Assembly: GCA_025917655.1 (NCBI GenBank)
Contig: CP084618.1
Location: forward strand, 496,001 to 560,000
Source of the DNA: Chlorella sorokiniana
Lineage: Eukaryota; Chlorophyta; Trebouxiophyceae; Chlorellales; Chlorellaceae
DNA length: 64,000 nt
Direction: 5' to 3'
Positions 1 through 9,473 of the stretch are shown here, in pieces (within the stretch, counting starts at the first letter, position 1; every line of letters begins with the position of its first letter). The translations under genes and the position numbers were made by a program. The notes below the pieces were generated by a model, which searched no databases, was not told the origin of the DNA, and was given only the letters and a program-made list of their open reading frames with translations.

Positions 1-923
1 GGGTGGGCCCGCGCCGCCGGGCGCGCCGCGCACCCGTGCCAGCTGAAACACTGCACTGCGCACCGGCTGAGGTGCGGGCGGTTCATACGGGGCCAGCCCA
101 GTGCCCCGCTTCCCCTGTTCTCTTCTACTTCAGCTCAGCCCGCCGCAGGTTGGTGCCGCGGCGGCGCTTGCGCATAGGAGCCCCCTAGCATCGGAGTCAG
201 ACAGAGCCCCGCCTTTTTCCCTTCTCAACAGCGCCCGATCGGGCCTGCTAGGTAGCCCGCTTGCCCCGGCGTTTGGGGCCGCGCATTGTCCGCCCACCTC
301 GCCCACCTGCCGCTGCTGCACCCTCCTTTCCTTTGCTGGGGGAGCTGCGTTGACTTGACCCTGACTCTCCCTCCCTTTCTGTTGTGCTCCCGACCAACTC
401 TCGAGCGAGCAATGGCTGCCACTGTACTCCTGACTGCCTGTAAATCAGCGCTGCTTTGGCGCGCACGCAAGCGTGGCTGTGTGATGCCCCATCAAGGTGA
501 CGCCGTGCGTTGGTGGGGGTGCTGGGTGTTGGGCATGGGGGCATACATTCGTGGCGGCAGCTTCCAGCTTTTTCGTGCCTGGGACCGGGCAGCATGCTGT
601 TGTGAGCCGGACAAGAAGCAGCATGGCAGGGGCGTGGCAGCTGGCTAGCAGGCGGGAAGGCCGGGCGGAAGGTAGAAGGAGCGGGGCAGCCTGGGGCTGT
701 ATGCAAGGCGGCCAGGCAGCTTGAGTGCCACGAGCCAGCTGGGCAGGAGAAGACGTGGTTGAAGCGAACAGGAGGCTCGAGCGGGAGAACCACAGCCGGG
801 CATGTGAACCCTCGCATGCGCGGTCAGGAACTTTTTGAAGAAAACGCCGCCGCTCTGGTGCGGCAGCCCAGAATGCGTGATAGCGGAGGCTGAAGCCTCC
901 TTTGGTCAGCTGCTGCCCCTGGA
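1..923. other. Upstream region, no gene recognised
   Basis: This stretch holds only overlapping GC-driven open frames on both strands, with no recognisable domain and no consistent codon pattern. The part nearest position 924 should contain the promoter and 5' leader of the MYND-finger gene. The rest may be the flank of a gene left of the window. I see no tRNA or repeat here. Confidence 0.5.
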
Positions 924-3900
924 ATGCCCAGCCACAGTTTGCTCCGTGACTTTGCCGCCCTGAACGAGGGCTTGTGCGATCCCTCCCTGAGCGATGAGGC
1001 AAATTTTCGGTTGGTGACGCTTACAGACAAATTATTCAAAGCTTTAATAGATGATGAAGTCGCGCGCAGCTTGGACCCAGCAGAGCTGCTCGAGTAAGTT
1101 TACCGTGCCAGCGCTGCCTCCCTGCCTCCAAGTGGTGTCCTGGATGCGTTTTGCGGCCTCAGAGCCTCAGATGAGGTATTGAACAAACCACAGAGCTCCT
1201 AGCCGCCTTCACCGGCCTTTTTGACCCGCCGCCCATAGCCGCTGCCGCTCCCCCGCCTGGGCAACCCCGCAGGTCGATGCTGTCGCTGTCGTTTAGCCTC
1301 TTCCGGCTCGGCATTAGAGGTGCCGATCACGTCACCTGGTGGCAAACGTATGCTTTGTGCAAGCCGGTTGAGGCACTGGCTCGCCTGGCAATCGCACTTG
1401 GAGGGAGAGGCGCCGCCCTGACGCAGGTGCAGGCGGTCCAGCTGGCCTCTTCCCTGGCCGTTGTTTGGCAGCGGGGCCGCCGCCTGCTGGAGCACCGTTT
1501 GAATATGGCGCGTGCTAGCCGCATGTTGGGAAATGAGATGGACGAAAATTTGTACTTAAGAATTGTCTCCTGCCAGAGCTTCGCCGTGCGCAACATGCTG
1601 ACTTTCTTGCACTTTAAGGCGCCCCCGGGGCAGCCGCCAGCTTTGCACGCGGCTTCATGAGGCCAGGCACGGTGCTGCCCTGGCTGGAGGCTGTGGCTGA
1701 GGTGTCCAACTTGGTGGCGACAAGCGAACGGGAGTCCGGTGAGCCGCCAACATGCAGCACTGCCTGAATCGTCGTTTGCCCTCCTGCCTCCTTTGCAACT
1801 GCTGCAGCCACAATGCTTGGCAGCGTACTTACTGCGAAGAACGAAGCACAAACTGCACATGCGTGTGCCCTGCACCCTGCTGTGCAGAGTATTTTCTGGA
1901 GCACGTGTCCCAGCTGTCCATATCCATTCGTTTCATCATGAGCAAGCCAGAGCATCAAGAGTTGCAGGGGGCGCTTGCTTCCAAACCGTCCACACAAGAT
2001 GCGCTCGTGCGTCTGCTGCTCGACGCCGCGCTGCCGTGCCTGGCGGCCACAATGGACGGGCGTCAGCAGCGTTGGACGGCAGCAGCAGCGCAGATGCTGC
2101 ACGCCTGCAACGGCATGCCTTCAACCTGGTTTATGCGCTCAGCAATGCGCTTCACGACGATGCGCTGCGGCCAGCGGTGAGGCGGCACCTCGGCACGCAC
2201 GGCAGCGGCGATGCGCTGCGCTGCGCCGTTCAGGTGCTGACTGCAGTGCCTCTGCGCCGCCCCAACGGCGTGGATGCAAATGTTTACTCCAACCTGCTGA
2301 TAGGTGCCATGGATATGACCGCGTTGCTGGCCGGCAGCACCGAACCATCTGGCGATCCCGGGTTGACGGCGGAGCAGCGAGCGTGCGCCTGGGAGCTGCC
2401 GCGGCAGGTGCCGCGCCTGGCGGCGCTGCTGCGGGCCGCAGCGGCCGACCCCCAGCAGCGGCCTCGTCTGGCAAAGATGTGCGCTGCCCTGCGTCGCACG
2501 GTGGCCCATGTGGCTCGGCTGGTCAGACCACAGTACGGCATCCTCAGCGTGGCCGAGGCGTTGGAGTGGGCGGTGGCCACCGATGCGGCGCTGGGCCTGC
2601 TGCCGCTGCTGGATGAGCTGGATGCCGGCTGTGATGCGCCTCTCAGCGGGTCGCCACCCGGTATGACAGATTCGGACGTTGCTGACATGGCCGCCTTCCA
2701 CATCCGCGGCCTGCTTTTTGTTGGGCTCGTCAGCGCCAAGGTGCTCTGGTCGGGCCGGGACATGCAGCAGCAGGCAGAAGAGGCTGCAAGGACGGGCGCG
2801 TTTGACGCGCTTGTGCGCCTGCACGCCCGCTTGTGCCGCCTGGCGTTCTGGCTGCCGGCGCGGAGCAGCCCTGGGCTGCTGCCGGACGAGTGCTCGCATT
2901 TGTCAAAGTTTTCGCTTCCAGCCCTTTTCCTCTTGATGTGGGACATCTTGTGCTGCGCCGAAGTGGGTGCGGTGGACGGCGTCGAGCGCAGGCAAGGCCG
3001 GTGTAGGGGCTTGTGGCAAGCTTGCAGTGCCCTCCACCCCAAGCTTGCAGCCTTGTGCGCGGCCACCGTTGCCATCGCCCCTCCAACCCTTCCTCAAGCC
3101 CGCCCCGGCTCCCCAACGCACGCAGGCGGGAAGCCATGCGAGCGGCGCTGTCCCCCCACTTGGCTGCTCTACATCAATGCGTTGCGGCGGGTGCCACGCG
3201 GGCACGCGAGGAGGGTGCGGCACCCCAGCCGCCCAGCCCTAGAGTGGACAGCATGCATGCGGTGGTGATGGCGGCAGCGCGCTGCTTCCCGCGCCTTTTC
3301 GTGCGTCGCCTCTGCTGGATGAGCAGCTGGCGCTGCTGACGGCCCATCTGGAAAGCGAGACCGAGGTGAGGCGCCGGCGTTGCGGTCGCTTGCTGCTTGT
3401 GACATGATGTGCTCGGCATGCAGTTGGGGGCCATGCGTAAGCCCCTCTGCCAGCCCAGCAGCATGCCTTGCTGCAATGCGCTGTGGCACAGCCCGCCGCC
3501 TCGGCTCTCCTTCCACACCTGCGGACAGCTTTGTGCCCTCTATTGCGCAGCACAAGCAGCGCAAGCTGCTGTCGGGCTTGCTATTGTGGGCAGGCGACCC
3601 GTCGGTGGCGGTGGCGGCAGCGCGAGCCGGCTTGCTGGCGTCCGCTGTCGGCGCTGCGGAGCGGGCGGGCGGCGTGCCCGGCAACGAGGGCGAGCAGCTG
3701 GTGAGGGCTGCGCTGCTCATCAGGCTGCCTCGCCTGGCTGGGGCCAAACTTGCAACATGCAACATGGCTTTGCAGCCTGGGGCCTTGCTGACCCAGCCCC
3801 ACCCGCTTTCTTGCAGAGCAACCTGGCCGCGCAAGTCCAGGCTGCCGTTGCGGCAGTTGCTGCGGCTGGGGCCACGGCGGCCGCTGACTTGCAGCGGGCT

Positions 3901-4379
3901 GGCGGCAGTGCTGGGCGCGGCAGGGGGCATGCTGAGCTGGCGGGAAGCTGCGTGAGGGGGCTGCCCGCCTGTCGGCCAGCTTGGATGCGGTGCATGCGAG
4001 CGGCAAGGCGCTGGCAGCAGAGAGGAGCGCTGGCGGCGCCATGCAGCTGGCAGGCGCGCTGAAGCCGCTGCTGCGGCCTGCAGATGACCTGGCAGCCCTG
4101 GTGCACCAGCACTGGCAGCTGCCCGAGCAAGCGGCGGCGCTGCAGGTGGAGCGAACCCAGGCGGCAGCCACCCGCAGCTGCGCTTACGCTTGCTGCGCCA
4201 ACCTGGGCGGGGGCGACGGCGGCAAGCTGTGCAGCGGCTGCCGAGTGGCCCGCTACTGCGGCGCCGAGTGCTCGCACGCCGATTGGCGCCAGGGCGGGCA
4301 TCGCCGGGTGTGCAAGGCGCTGAGCGGTGACCCGGCAGCAGCAGCCGGGGAGGAAGAGGGGTGTAAGGCCGTGCGATAG
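924..4379 (+). CDS. MYND-type zinc-finger protein
   Basis: The start ATG at 924 opens an exon beginning MPSHSLLRDF that ends at a clear donor after 1093. A further exon ends at 1738 and another starts at 1888. The long central part (about 1888-3010) is an alpha-helical, Leu/Ala-rich region with no domain I can name. The C-terminus (about 4170-4312) is a MYND finger: a CC pair, then CSGC, CGAEC and a final HRRVC, which gives the seven Cys and one His expected to bind two zinc ions. MYND fingers usually mediate protein contacts, often in chromatin or signalling proteins, but there is no SET or other catalytic domain here, so the role is unknown. The frame shifts by one base at 1621-1630 and near 2058-2060, both in G/C runs, and reads on smoothly if one base is missing there. 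Other exon limits are uncertain. Confidence 0.75.
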
Positions 4380-4833
4380 GGGCCTTCTCTTGTTCTGTGT
4401 AATCCTGGCGCCCTCCCACATGAACGCTGTTAGATGCAAGCTGCACGTTGACCTTCACCACCTGAAGAAGCCACAGCCGTGGAAAAGCGGATCGATGCTG
4501 CGGGCAAGGTCTACCTGCGGCTCTCAACCTCAACAGTCGCACTGCTGTCCGTGTGCTGCAGCGCCCTTACATTGTGAGCAGAGAAGCATGCTGCCAAGCG
4601 CGCCGGGCACGTTGCCGGGAGGGGTGGGCCGCGGCACCGGCAACGCGTGCACGTGGCGCAGCATGGCAGCCGCGCTCCCAGGCCGTCACTTGTACCCCCA
4701 CCAGTGGTGAGCGCCTGTGTCTGCCTAGCCAGCGGCTGGTGCGGTGCGGGGCTCAGTCGCGACTGACAGCAGCTGGTTTTTCGCAGAGCCTGGGGTTCCA
4801 CTTGGCGTGGCAGGTCGGCAGGCAGGCGGGCGG
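4380..4833. other. Convergent 3' flank between MYND gene and RAD9
   Basis: No gene is seen. The two neighbouring genes end towards each other here. TTACA at 4567-4571 reads TGTAA on the minus strand, about 265 bases past the RAD9 stop, and is a candidate poly(A) signal for RAD9. Confidence 0.5.
4398..4402 (+). terminator. TGTAA poly(A) signal of the MYND gene
   Basis: TGTAA lies 19 bases after the stop codon at 4377-4379. TGTAA is the usual poly(A) signal of green algae. The 3' UTR would be unusually short, so a later site is also possible. Confidence 0.45.
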
Positions 4834-5135
4834 TCACAGCAGCGTGCCCGGCGGCAGGGCGGAGGAAGGGGGCGGGTCTGCGGGCGGCGAGGCGGGCTGT
4901 CGCCTCCTCCTCCTCCTCCTCCCCCAGGACCGCTCGGGAAGCGGCCCCGCATCCCCCGCCAACGGATTGCCTTCGCTCCGCTGCTGCTGCTGCTGCTGCT
5001 GGTAGGGCTGCTGGGCGGCGGCGGTGGTCTGCTGCTGCTGGGCGGCGGTGGTGTGGGATGCGGTCTGCCAGAGGGAGCGGTCCTCGGCCAGGCCAGACAG
5101 CTCGCCGCGGGGCTGCCCTCCGCCCGGCTGAGCGC

Positions 5136-5170
<35 letters not shown>

Positions 5171-7957
5171 GGCCCCTGCGGGTGCGCCTCAGCCGCGAAG
5201 CGCGAGTGGCCTGCAGGGCGGAGCCGGGGGCACAAGGAGGTGGGGAGGATGAGACAAGCGGCCATCTTTTAGCGTGACAGCGGCCCTGGAGAGCCAGAAA
5301 CGCTGTGCTGCCGCAGCACATGCTGTGGGTCCCTACCCGCTGCGCCGGAAGCGGGGCGCGCCACGGTGCCCGGAAACGAGTTGCGCCCGGCAGTCCCCGC
5401 GGCCGCAGGTGACAGCCCCAGGTGGGCGGTACGCCCGCTCGTCCTGCCCGGCAGCACGCTGGGTATGCCGCCGCCGCCGGGAGAGTCCACGCCGCCCCCG
5501 GCGTGTGCGCGGGCGGCCGCGCGCGGCGGCGGCGGCCGCCGCGGCGCGCTGCGCCGCTGCCGCCGCGTCCACCGCCCTGCCTGCGTGGCTTTCCAGCAGC
5601 GTGCTCAGGATCAGCTCCGCCTCGAAATCCACGTCCTGCGACAGGCCAGGGGCACAGGGAGGGGACTCTTGGAGGCCCATCCAGATCCAAGCAGCAGCTC
5701 CAGCACGCAGAATTCAGCCCGAAGTCGGCGAGGGCCAGTCAGCTGCTGGGGTGCAAGCCCGCACGCGAGGCCTGAGGTCCCCCAAACCACTGCCGCCGTT
5801 GCCAGCCAGGCAAAGGTTGCAGGCAGAACCAGCGGTGCAGTCGGTCTGACATGCACCACTACCCATGCACCTGCTCCAAACGAAAAAGGAACAGAAAAAA
5901 AGAAAAAACAAGAAGAAGGAAAAAAAAAAAAAGGAAAGAAAGAAAGAATGAAAGTAAGAAGTGCGGCGCGCCTGGCCGTGGGCGTGGGGGAAGAGCGGCT
6001 CCGCCACCAGCGGGCTGCCGGGGGAGTCGAAGCACAGCTTGAGGTGGGCCCCCAGCGCCTCGCACAGCCCCAGCACGGCCTTGAAGTCCTTCAGGTTGAT
6101 CGTCACGTCGGCTGGCTCGTCTGCGGCGGCGGCGCGCGCGGCGGCACGGCGTCGGCGGAGCGGCAGGCAGGACGCTCTCCGGTGCAGGCGAGCGCGGCGG
6201 TACAAGCGAGCCGACAGGGAGCCCCCACAGCGGCAGGCGGTTGGGGTGCGCCGCCGCTGGCTGCCCCCTGGCTTCTGCAGGACCCGCTCTTGATGAAGCA
6301 CACCGGGAGGGCTGTGCTGACGGGCATGACAGCCATGTCCCCAAGCAAGCCCACAGATACCCAGAGCGGCGGCGGGCGGGCAGGCAGGTCTGCCGGGTGA
6401 CCCCGCTGCCAATGCCCCAATGCCCTGCCTGCCCGGCGTCCCCTCCGCCCTGGCCTCCCGCCGGAGTGGCCCCCACCTGGCCTCCCACCTCCGCCCTGGC
6501 GTTCCTGCTGGAGAATGAGGCCCCCACCTGCGCTGTTCACATACGACAGGAACGTCTCCGCCGGGTCAACCTGAACGGAGGTGTAGAGCGCCTTGTCCAC
6601 TGCGCCTGCAGAGGGGGTGGGGGAGGCGCAGCAGCATGCACAGCGTGTGAGCTGCACGAGCGCCTCGCAAGCGGCGAGCCTTGGCGGCGGGGAAGGGGTA
6701 GGCAGATGAAACCCGGGGGGGGTGGAAGGGGGCAGAAGCTGCGCCTTGCCCCCCCTTCACGCGCACACACACGCACACGCAGCCGCGCAGCACTTCTGGA
6801 GCTTGCTTCACCCTTCTGGGGGTCGATGAACGAGTTGATGTGGACGGGGCGGTCGGTGCCATCTGGCAGCGCCACCAGCGTCACCTCCTCCAGGCCGGAA
6901 TGGAAGCTGGACAGCAGGCGCGACATGGCCGCCGCCTCCGCCGTCAGCCGCACCGCAAACTGCTGCTTGTCCACGCTCGCCTGCAGGATCTCGGAGGCCA
7001 GCGTGGGCAGCTTGTACGTCTTGACCAGGCCTGCGGCGGCGGGGAGAAGAAGGGAGAAAGAAGCGAGGCTGGCAGCGGGGGAGGAGCGAGAAACGGGGCA
7101 CGAGAGGGGTGGGCACACTGGTGAGCGAACACAACTCTGCGAGTGTGCACACACGATATGGTACCCCCCGCGCGCTGGGGAGGGATGGGCAGCTGCGCGG
7201 AGCCGCCGCGGCCGCACCGTTCTCGCAGTGAAGGGTGACGGTGGCCCTGGCGCGCGCCGTGTTCAGGTCAAACAGCACCTTCTCCACCTTCTGGCTGCGG
7301 AAGGCGGCCAGGATGTGCTGCAGGGGTGGGCACAGAAGGGCAGGAGTGGTGGTGGTGGTGTGTTTCTGTGTTTTTGTGGGGTGTTGTAAACAGCGGGCAC
7401 TAGAGGCGCGCAAGGCAACCGGTGGGGGTTGGGGGGCTGCAGGCCTGGCAGGGAGGGAGTCTGAGCCTCTGGCACCAGGCAGCAGCGTGCCAGCCAAACG
7501 GATGCTGCACAAGGTGGTCGCAAGCCAGGTTCTGAGCCGGCGGCGGCGCTCGGCGGCCGGGCGCGGCTGGCGCTGGTTTGCGCCGCCGGCCGCCCGGCAG
7601 CACCTTGAGCATGAGCCCCGCCTGCACCACGTTGCAGTCCAGCACGTGGTAGCTGTCGAAGAAAGCGGCGTTGTACGTGATGGAGAGGTAGGCGCTGAGG
7701 GACGAGTTGATGGTGCGCAGCACAACCTGCGGGGACGAGGAAGGAAGAAAGGGGGCACGTGGGTGCTGCCCGCCACGCGCCGACGACGGCTAATTTTCTC
7801 TGCCAACCCGCACGGCAGCGGCAGCGGGCGGCGGCCGCGGACTGACCCTCGCGGGCAGCGCCTCCAGCAGCAGCTCGCTGCCGATCTTCTGCAGGCTCTG
7901 CAGGCCGCACTTGAGCAGCTTGAGCTGGCGGTCCACCAGCGTGAAGCGGACCGACAT
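4834..7957 (-). CDS. RAD9: RAD9 cell-cycle checkpoint clamp subunit
   Basis: RAD9 forms the 9-1-1 ring with RAD1 and HUS1. The ring is loaded onto damaged DNA in the nucleus and activates checkpoint kinase signalling. The ATG at 7957 begins MSVRFTLVDRQLKLLKCGLQ. Later exons carry the two PCNA-like folds: one with NSSLSAYLSITYNAAFFDSY, one with VLFDLNTARARATVTLHCENG, then LVKTYKLPTLASEILQA, and then a block with VTINLKDFKAVLGLCEALGA near 6040-6110. The motif DVDFEAELILSTLLES (about 5590-5635) is the typical end of the clamp body. The tail is low-complexity with polyglutamine (5139-5171 and shorter CAG runs) and ends at 4834. Such disordered tails are where RAD9 proteins are normally phosphorylated. 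Frames in the tail are uncertain because of G/C-run shifts. The family call rests on several conserved blocks in order. Confidence 0.85.
5139..5171 (-). repeat. CAG repeat coding polyglutamine in RAD9 tail
   Basis: An uninterrupted CTG run on the plus strand encodes about eleven Gln on the minus strand in the RAD9 tail. Shorter CTG runs lie near 4981-5001 and 5029-5040. Confidence 0.85.
5636..5971 (-). other. Probable GC-AG intron of RAD9
   Basis: On the minus strand the exon ends GGCCAG and is followed by GCGCGC, with no GT for a long way downstream. The next exon starts at 5635 after an AG. Joining the two in phase gives HAHGQ followed by DVDFEAELI, which fits the family. The intron also holds a pyrimidine tract (5886-5960) that is very A-rich on the plus strand. 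Confidence 0.55.
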
Positions 7958-8439
7958 GGCGGCGGGCAGGGCGCCGCCGCTGGCTGGTAGGAAAGGCGGC
8001 GCTGGGGCGGGGGAGCGCCTAGGTTCTTCTAGCTACTCTTCTCGATGATGCCGGATGCCCTGCTTGCAGCCTGTGCAATTGAAGCCCGGGAGCAGTGCGA
8101 TCACAAACTCACTTCGACGTGAGGGTTCGGCGTAAACCGGGCTGCTGAAGCTGCAATCAGAAGACGCCAACGGAAGAAGAATGTGCCTGTCGACGATGGG
8201 CCAGCGGCATGAGGGCAGCAGGCGCGGCACGGCGTGGCGCGAGCTGTTCAGTGCTGTCAGGTTGAACCCCGCGCAGCGCGGTAGCCTGAGGCTGCCTTGT
8301 GAGTATCCACACAGATCGATCGATCACAGAAAATAAAGAGAAAATAAAGAGAGAGTGAACAGCATAGGGAGAGAAGCGTATAACATTCAAGGGTAATAAA
8401 CGTGAAACCCGCGCCAAAGCATCAAAAACGAGAAGTAGC
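7958..8439. other. Flank between RAD9 start and glutaredoxin end
   Basis: Both neighbours are on the minus strand, so this stretch should hold the glutaredoxin 3' UTR and the RAD9 promoter. It is less GC-rich near 8310-8400, with AT-rich imperfect repeats of an ataaaga-type unit. No gene or clear TGTAA on the minus strand was seen. Confidence 0.45.
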
Positions 8440-9036
8440 TCAGAGCTTGGCCTGCACTCCGGCCGCCTCCAGCAGCCCCGCCAGCTTGCCCGACTGCTGC
8501 GCCGCCAGCGTGTCGTCGCAGCCGCCCACGTGCGTGCCGCCCACAAACACCTGGGGTACGGTGCGGCGGCCGGTGACCTGGCCCAGCGCGTCCTGCACGG
8601 CGCCGCCGTCTGCAATCTCATCCAGCTCCAGCACCTTTGCCTCCACACCCAGCCGCTGGAACAGGCTCTTCACCTCGGAACAGTCTGCATGGCGGCGGGT
8701 TCGCAAACAGCGACGAAACGGCAGGGCGTGAGCGAGCGCACCCGCACAGCCAGCGAGAGGGACGGGACGAAGGGGCGGGCTGTCCGGCACGGAGCGGTCA
8801 GACAGCGGCGGCGCGACACCGCTGGGCTCACAGGGGCAGTACGTCTTGCTGTACACCACCACCGCGTTGGCCGCGTTCTTCTCGCCGATCATCTGGACGT
8901 AGTCGCCGCCGCCGGCGCTGGCTGCCATGGCACGCACGCGGTGGGAGTGCGGGCGGGGGCTGCAGCGTGGCGGCACGCTGGTGGTCAGTAGCGGCAAACC
9001 ACCGCAGGCAGCGGCGTGCATGGTGCAGCCAGACAT
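8440..9036 (-). CDS. GRX: Class I (CPYC) glutaredoxin
   Basis: A small thiol-disulfide oxidoreductase that reduces protein disulfides and glutathione adducts using glutathione. Two exons are evident: the first contains VVVYSKTYCP and ends at 8832, the second runs from 8684 to the stop at 8440. Splicing out 8685-8831 joins CCC-T to AC-TGT and creates the classic CPYC active site. The second exon has the other family signatures: TVPQVFVGGTHVGGCDD, that is the cis-Pro TVP loop and the glutathione-binding GG and DD. The first ATG (9036) adds about 36 residues rich in Ser, Arg and Pro that could be an organelle transit peptide; an inner ATG at about 8929 (MAASAGGGDY) would give a cytosolic form. 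Total length suits a single-domain glutaredoxin. Confidence 0.92.
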   Translation of the reverse strand: MSGCTMHAAACGGLPLLTTSVPPRCSPRPHSHRVRAMAASAGGGDYVQMIGEKNAANAVVVYSKTYCPCEPSGVAPPLSDRSVPDSPPLRPVPLAGCAGALAHALPFRRCLRTRRHADCSEVKSLFQRLGVEAKVLELDEIADGGAVQDALGQVTGRRTVPQVFVGGTHVGGCDDTLAAQQSGKLAGLLEAAGVQAKL

Positions 9037-9473
9037 GCACTGTGCGTGATTTCATCAGCAACCCAGCATTGAGCTGCTCATCGGATGCTGTGGCCTCAAC
9101 TGATAAAGCCAGCGCAACTGCGTGTGCGTCGGAGGGAGTGCGCGACGGGGTGCCAGGTCTCACCTGCTGCGCTGCGTTTGACGGGGGCCAACGAGTGAAC
9201 TTTGCGGACCTGGGTCAGAACTGCCGGTTGATGGATGCTGAGGCGCAGAGAGGAGAGGGCAAGGCCGAACGTCATGAGGAGGGAGCAGGATAGCCACAGA
9301 TAGTCGACCCACAGCTGATAAGCGAAATGAATTGATCAATGCACGGGATTTACAGCGCTATGGAGGCGTAAGGGCGGTCATGAACGGTGTATGGCCAAAT
9401 GTACTGCCGTGGATCCCTTTGTGGCCTTTCTTGGTCCGGTTAGCTTCACCATTGCCAAATATTGGAGGACAAG
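9037..9473. promoter_or_regulatory. Divergent promoter region, glutaredoxin / auxilin-like gene
   Basis: The glutaredoxin gene starts leftward at 9036 and the auxilin-like gene rightward at 9474. This head-to-head gap must hold both 5' leaders and promoters. It is visibly less GC-rich near 9290-9470. No TATA box can be assigned with confidence. Confidence 0.5.

Noticed and set aside
3169-4542. A 457-residue minus-strand open frame
   Set aside because: It runs antisense through the MYND-finger exons and shows only low-complexity sequence.
5880-5960. A-rich tract as the poly(A) tail of a retroposed copy
   Set aside because: There is no adjacent processed coding sequence and no target duplication. 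It is an intronic purine tract in RAD9.
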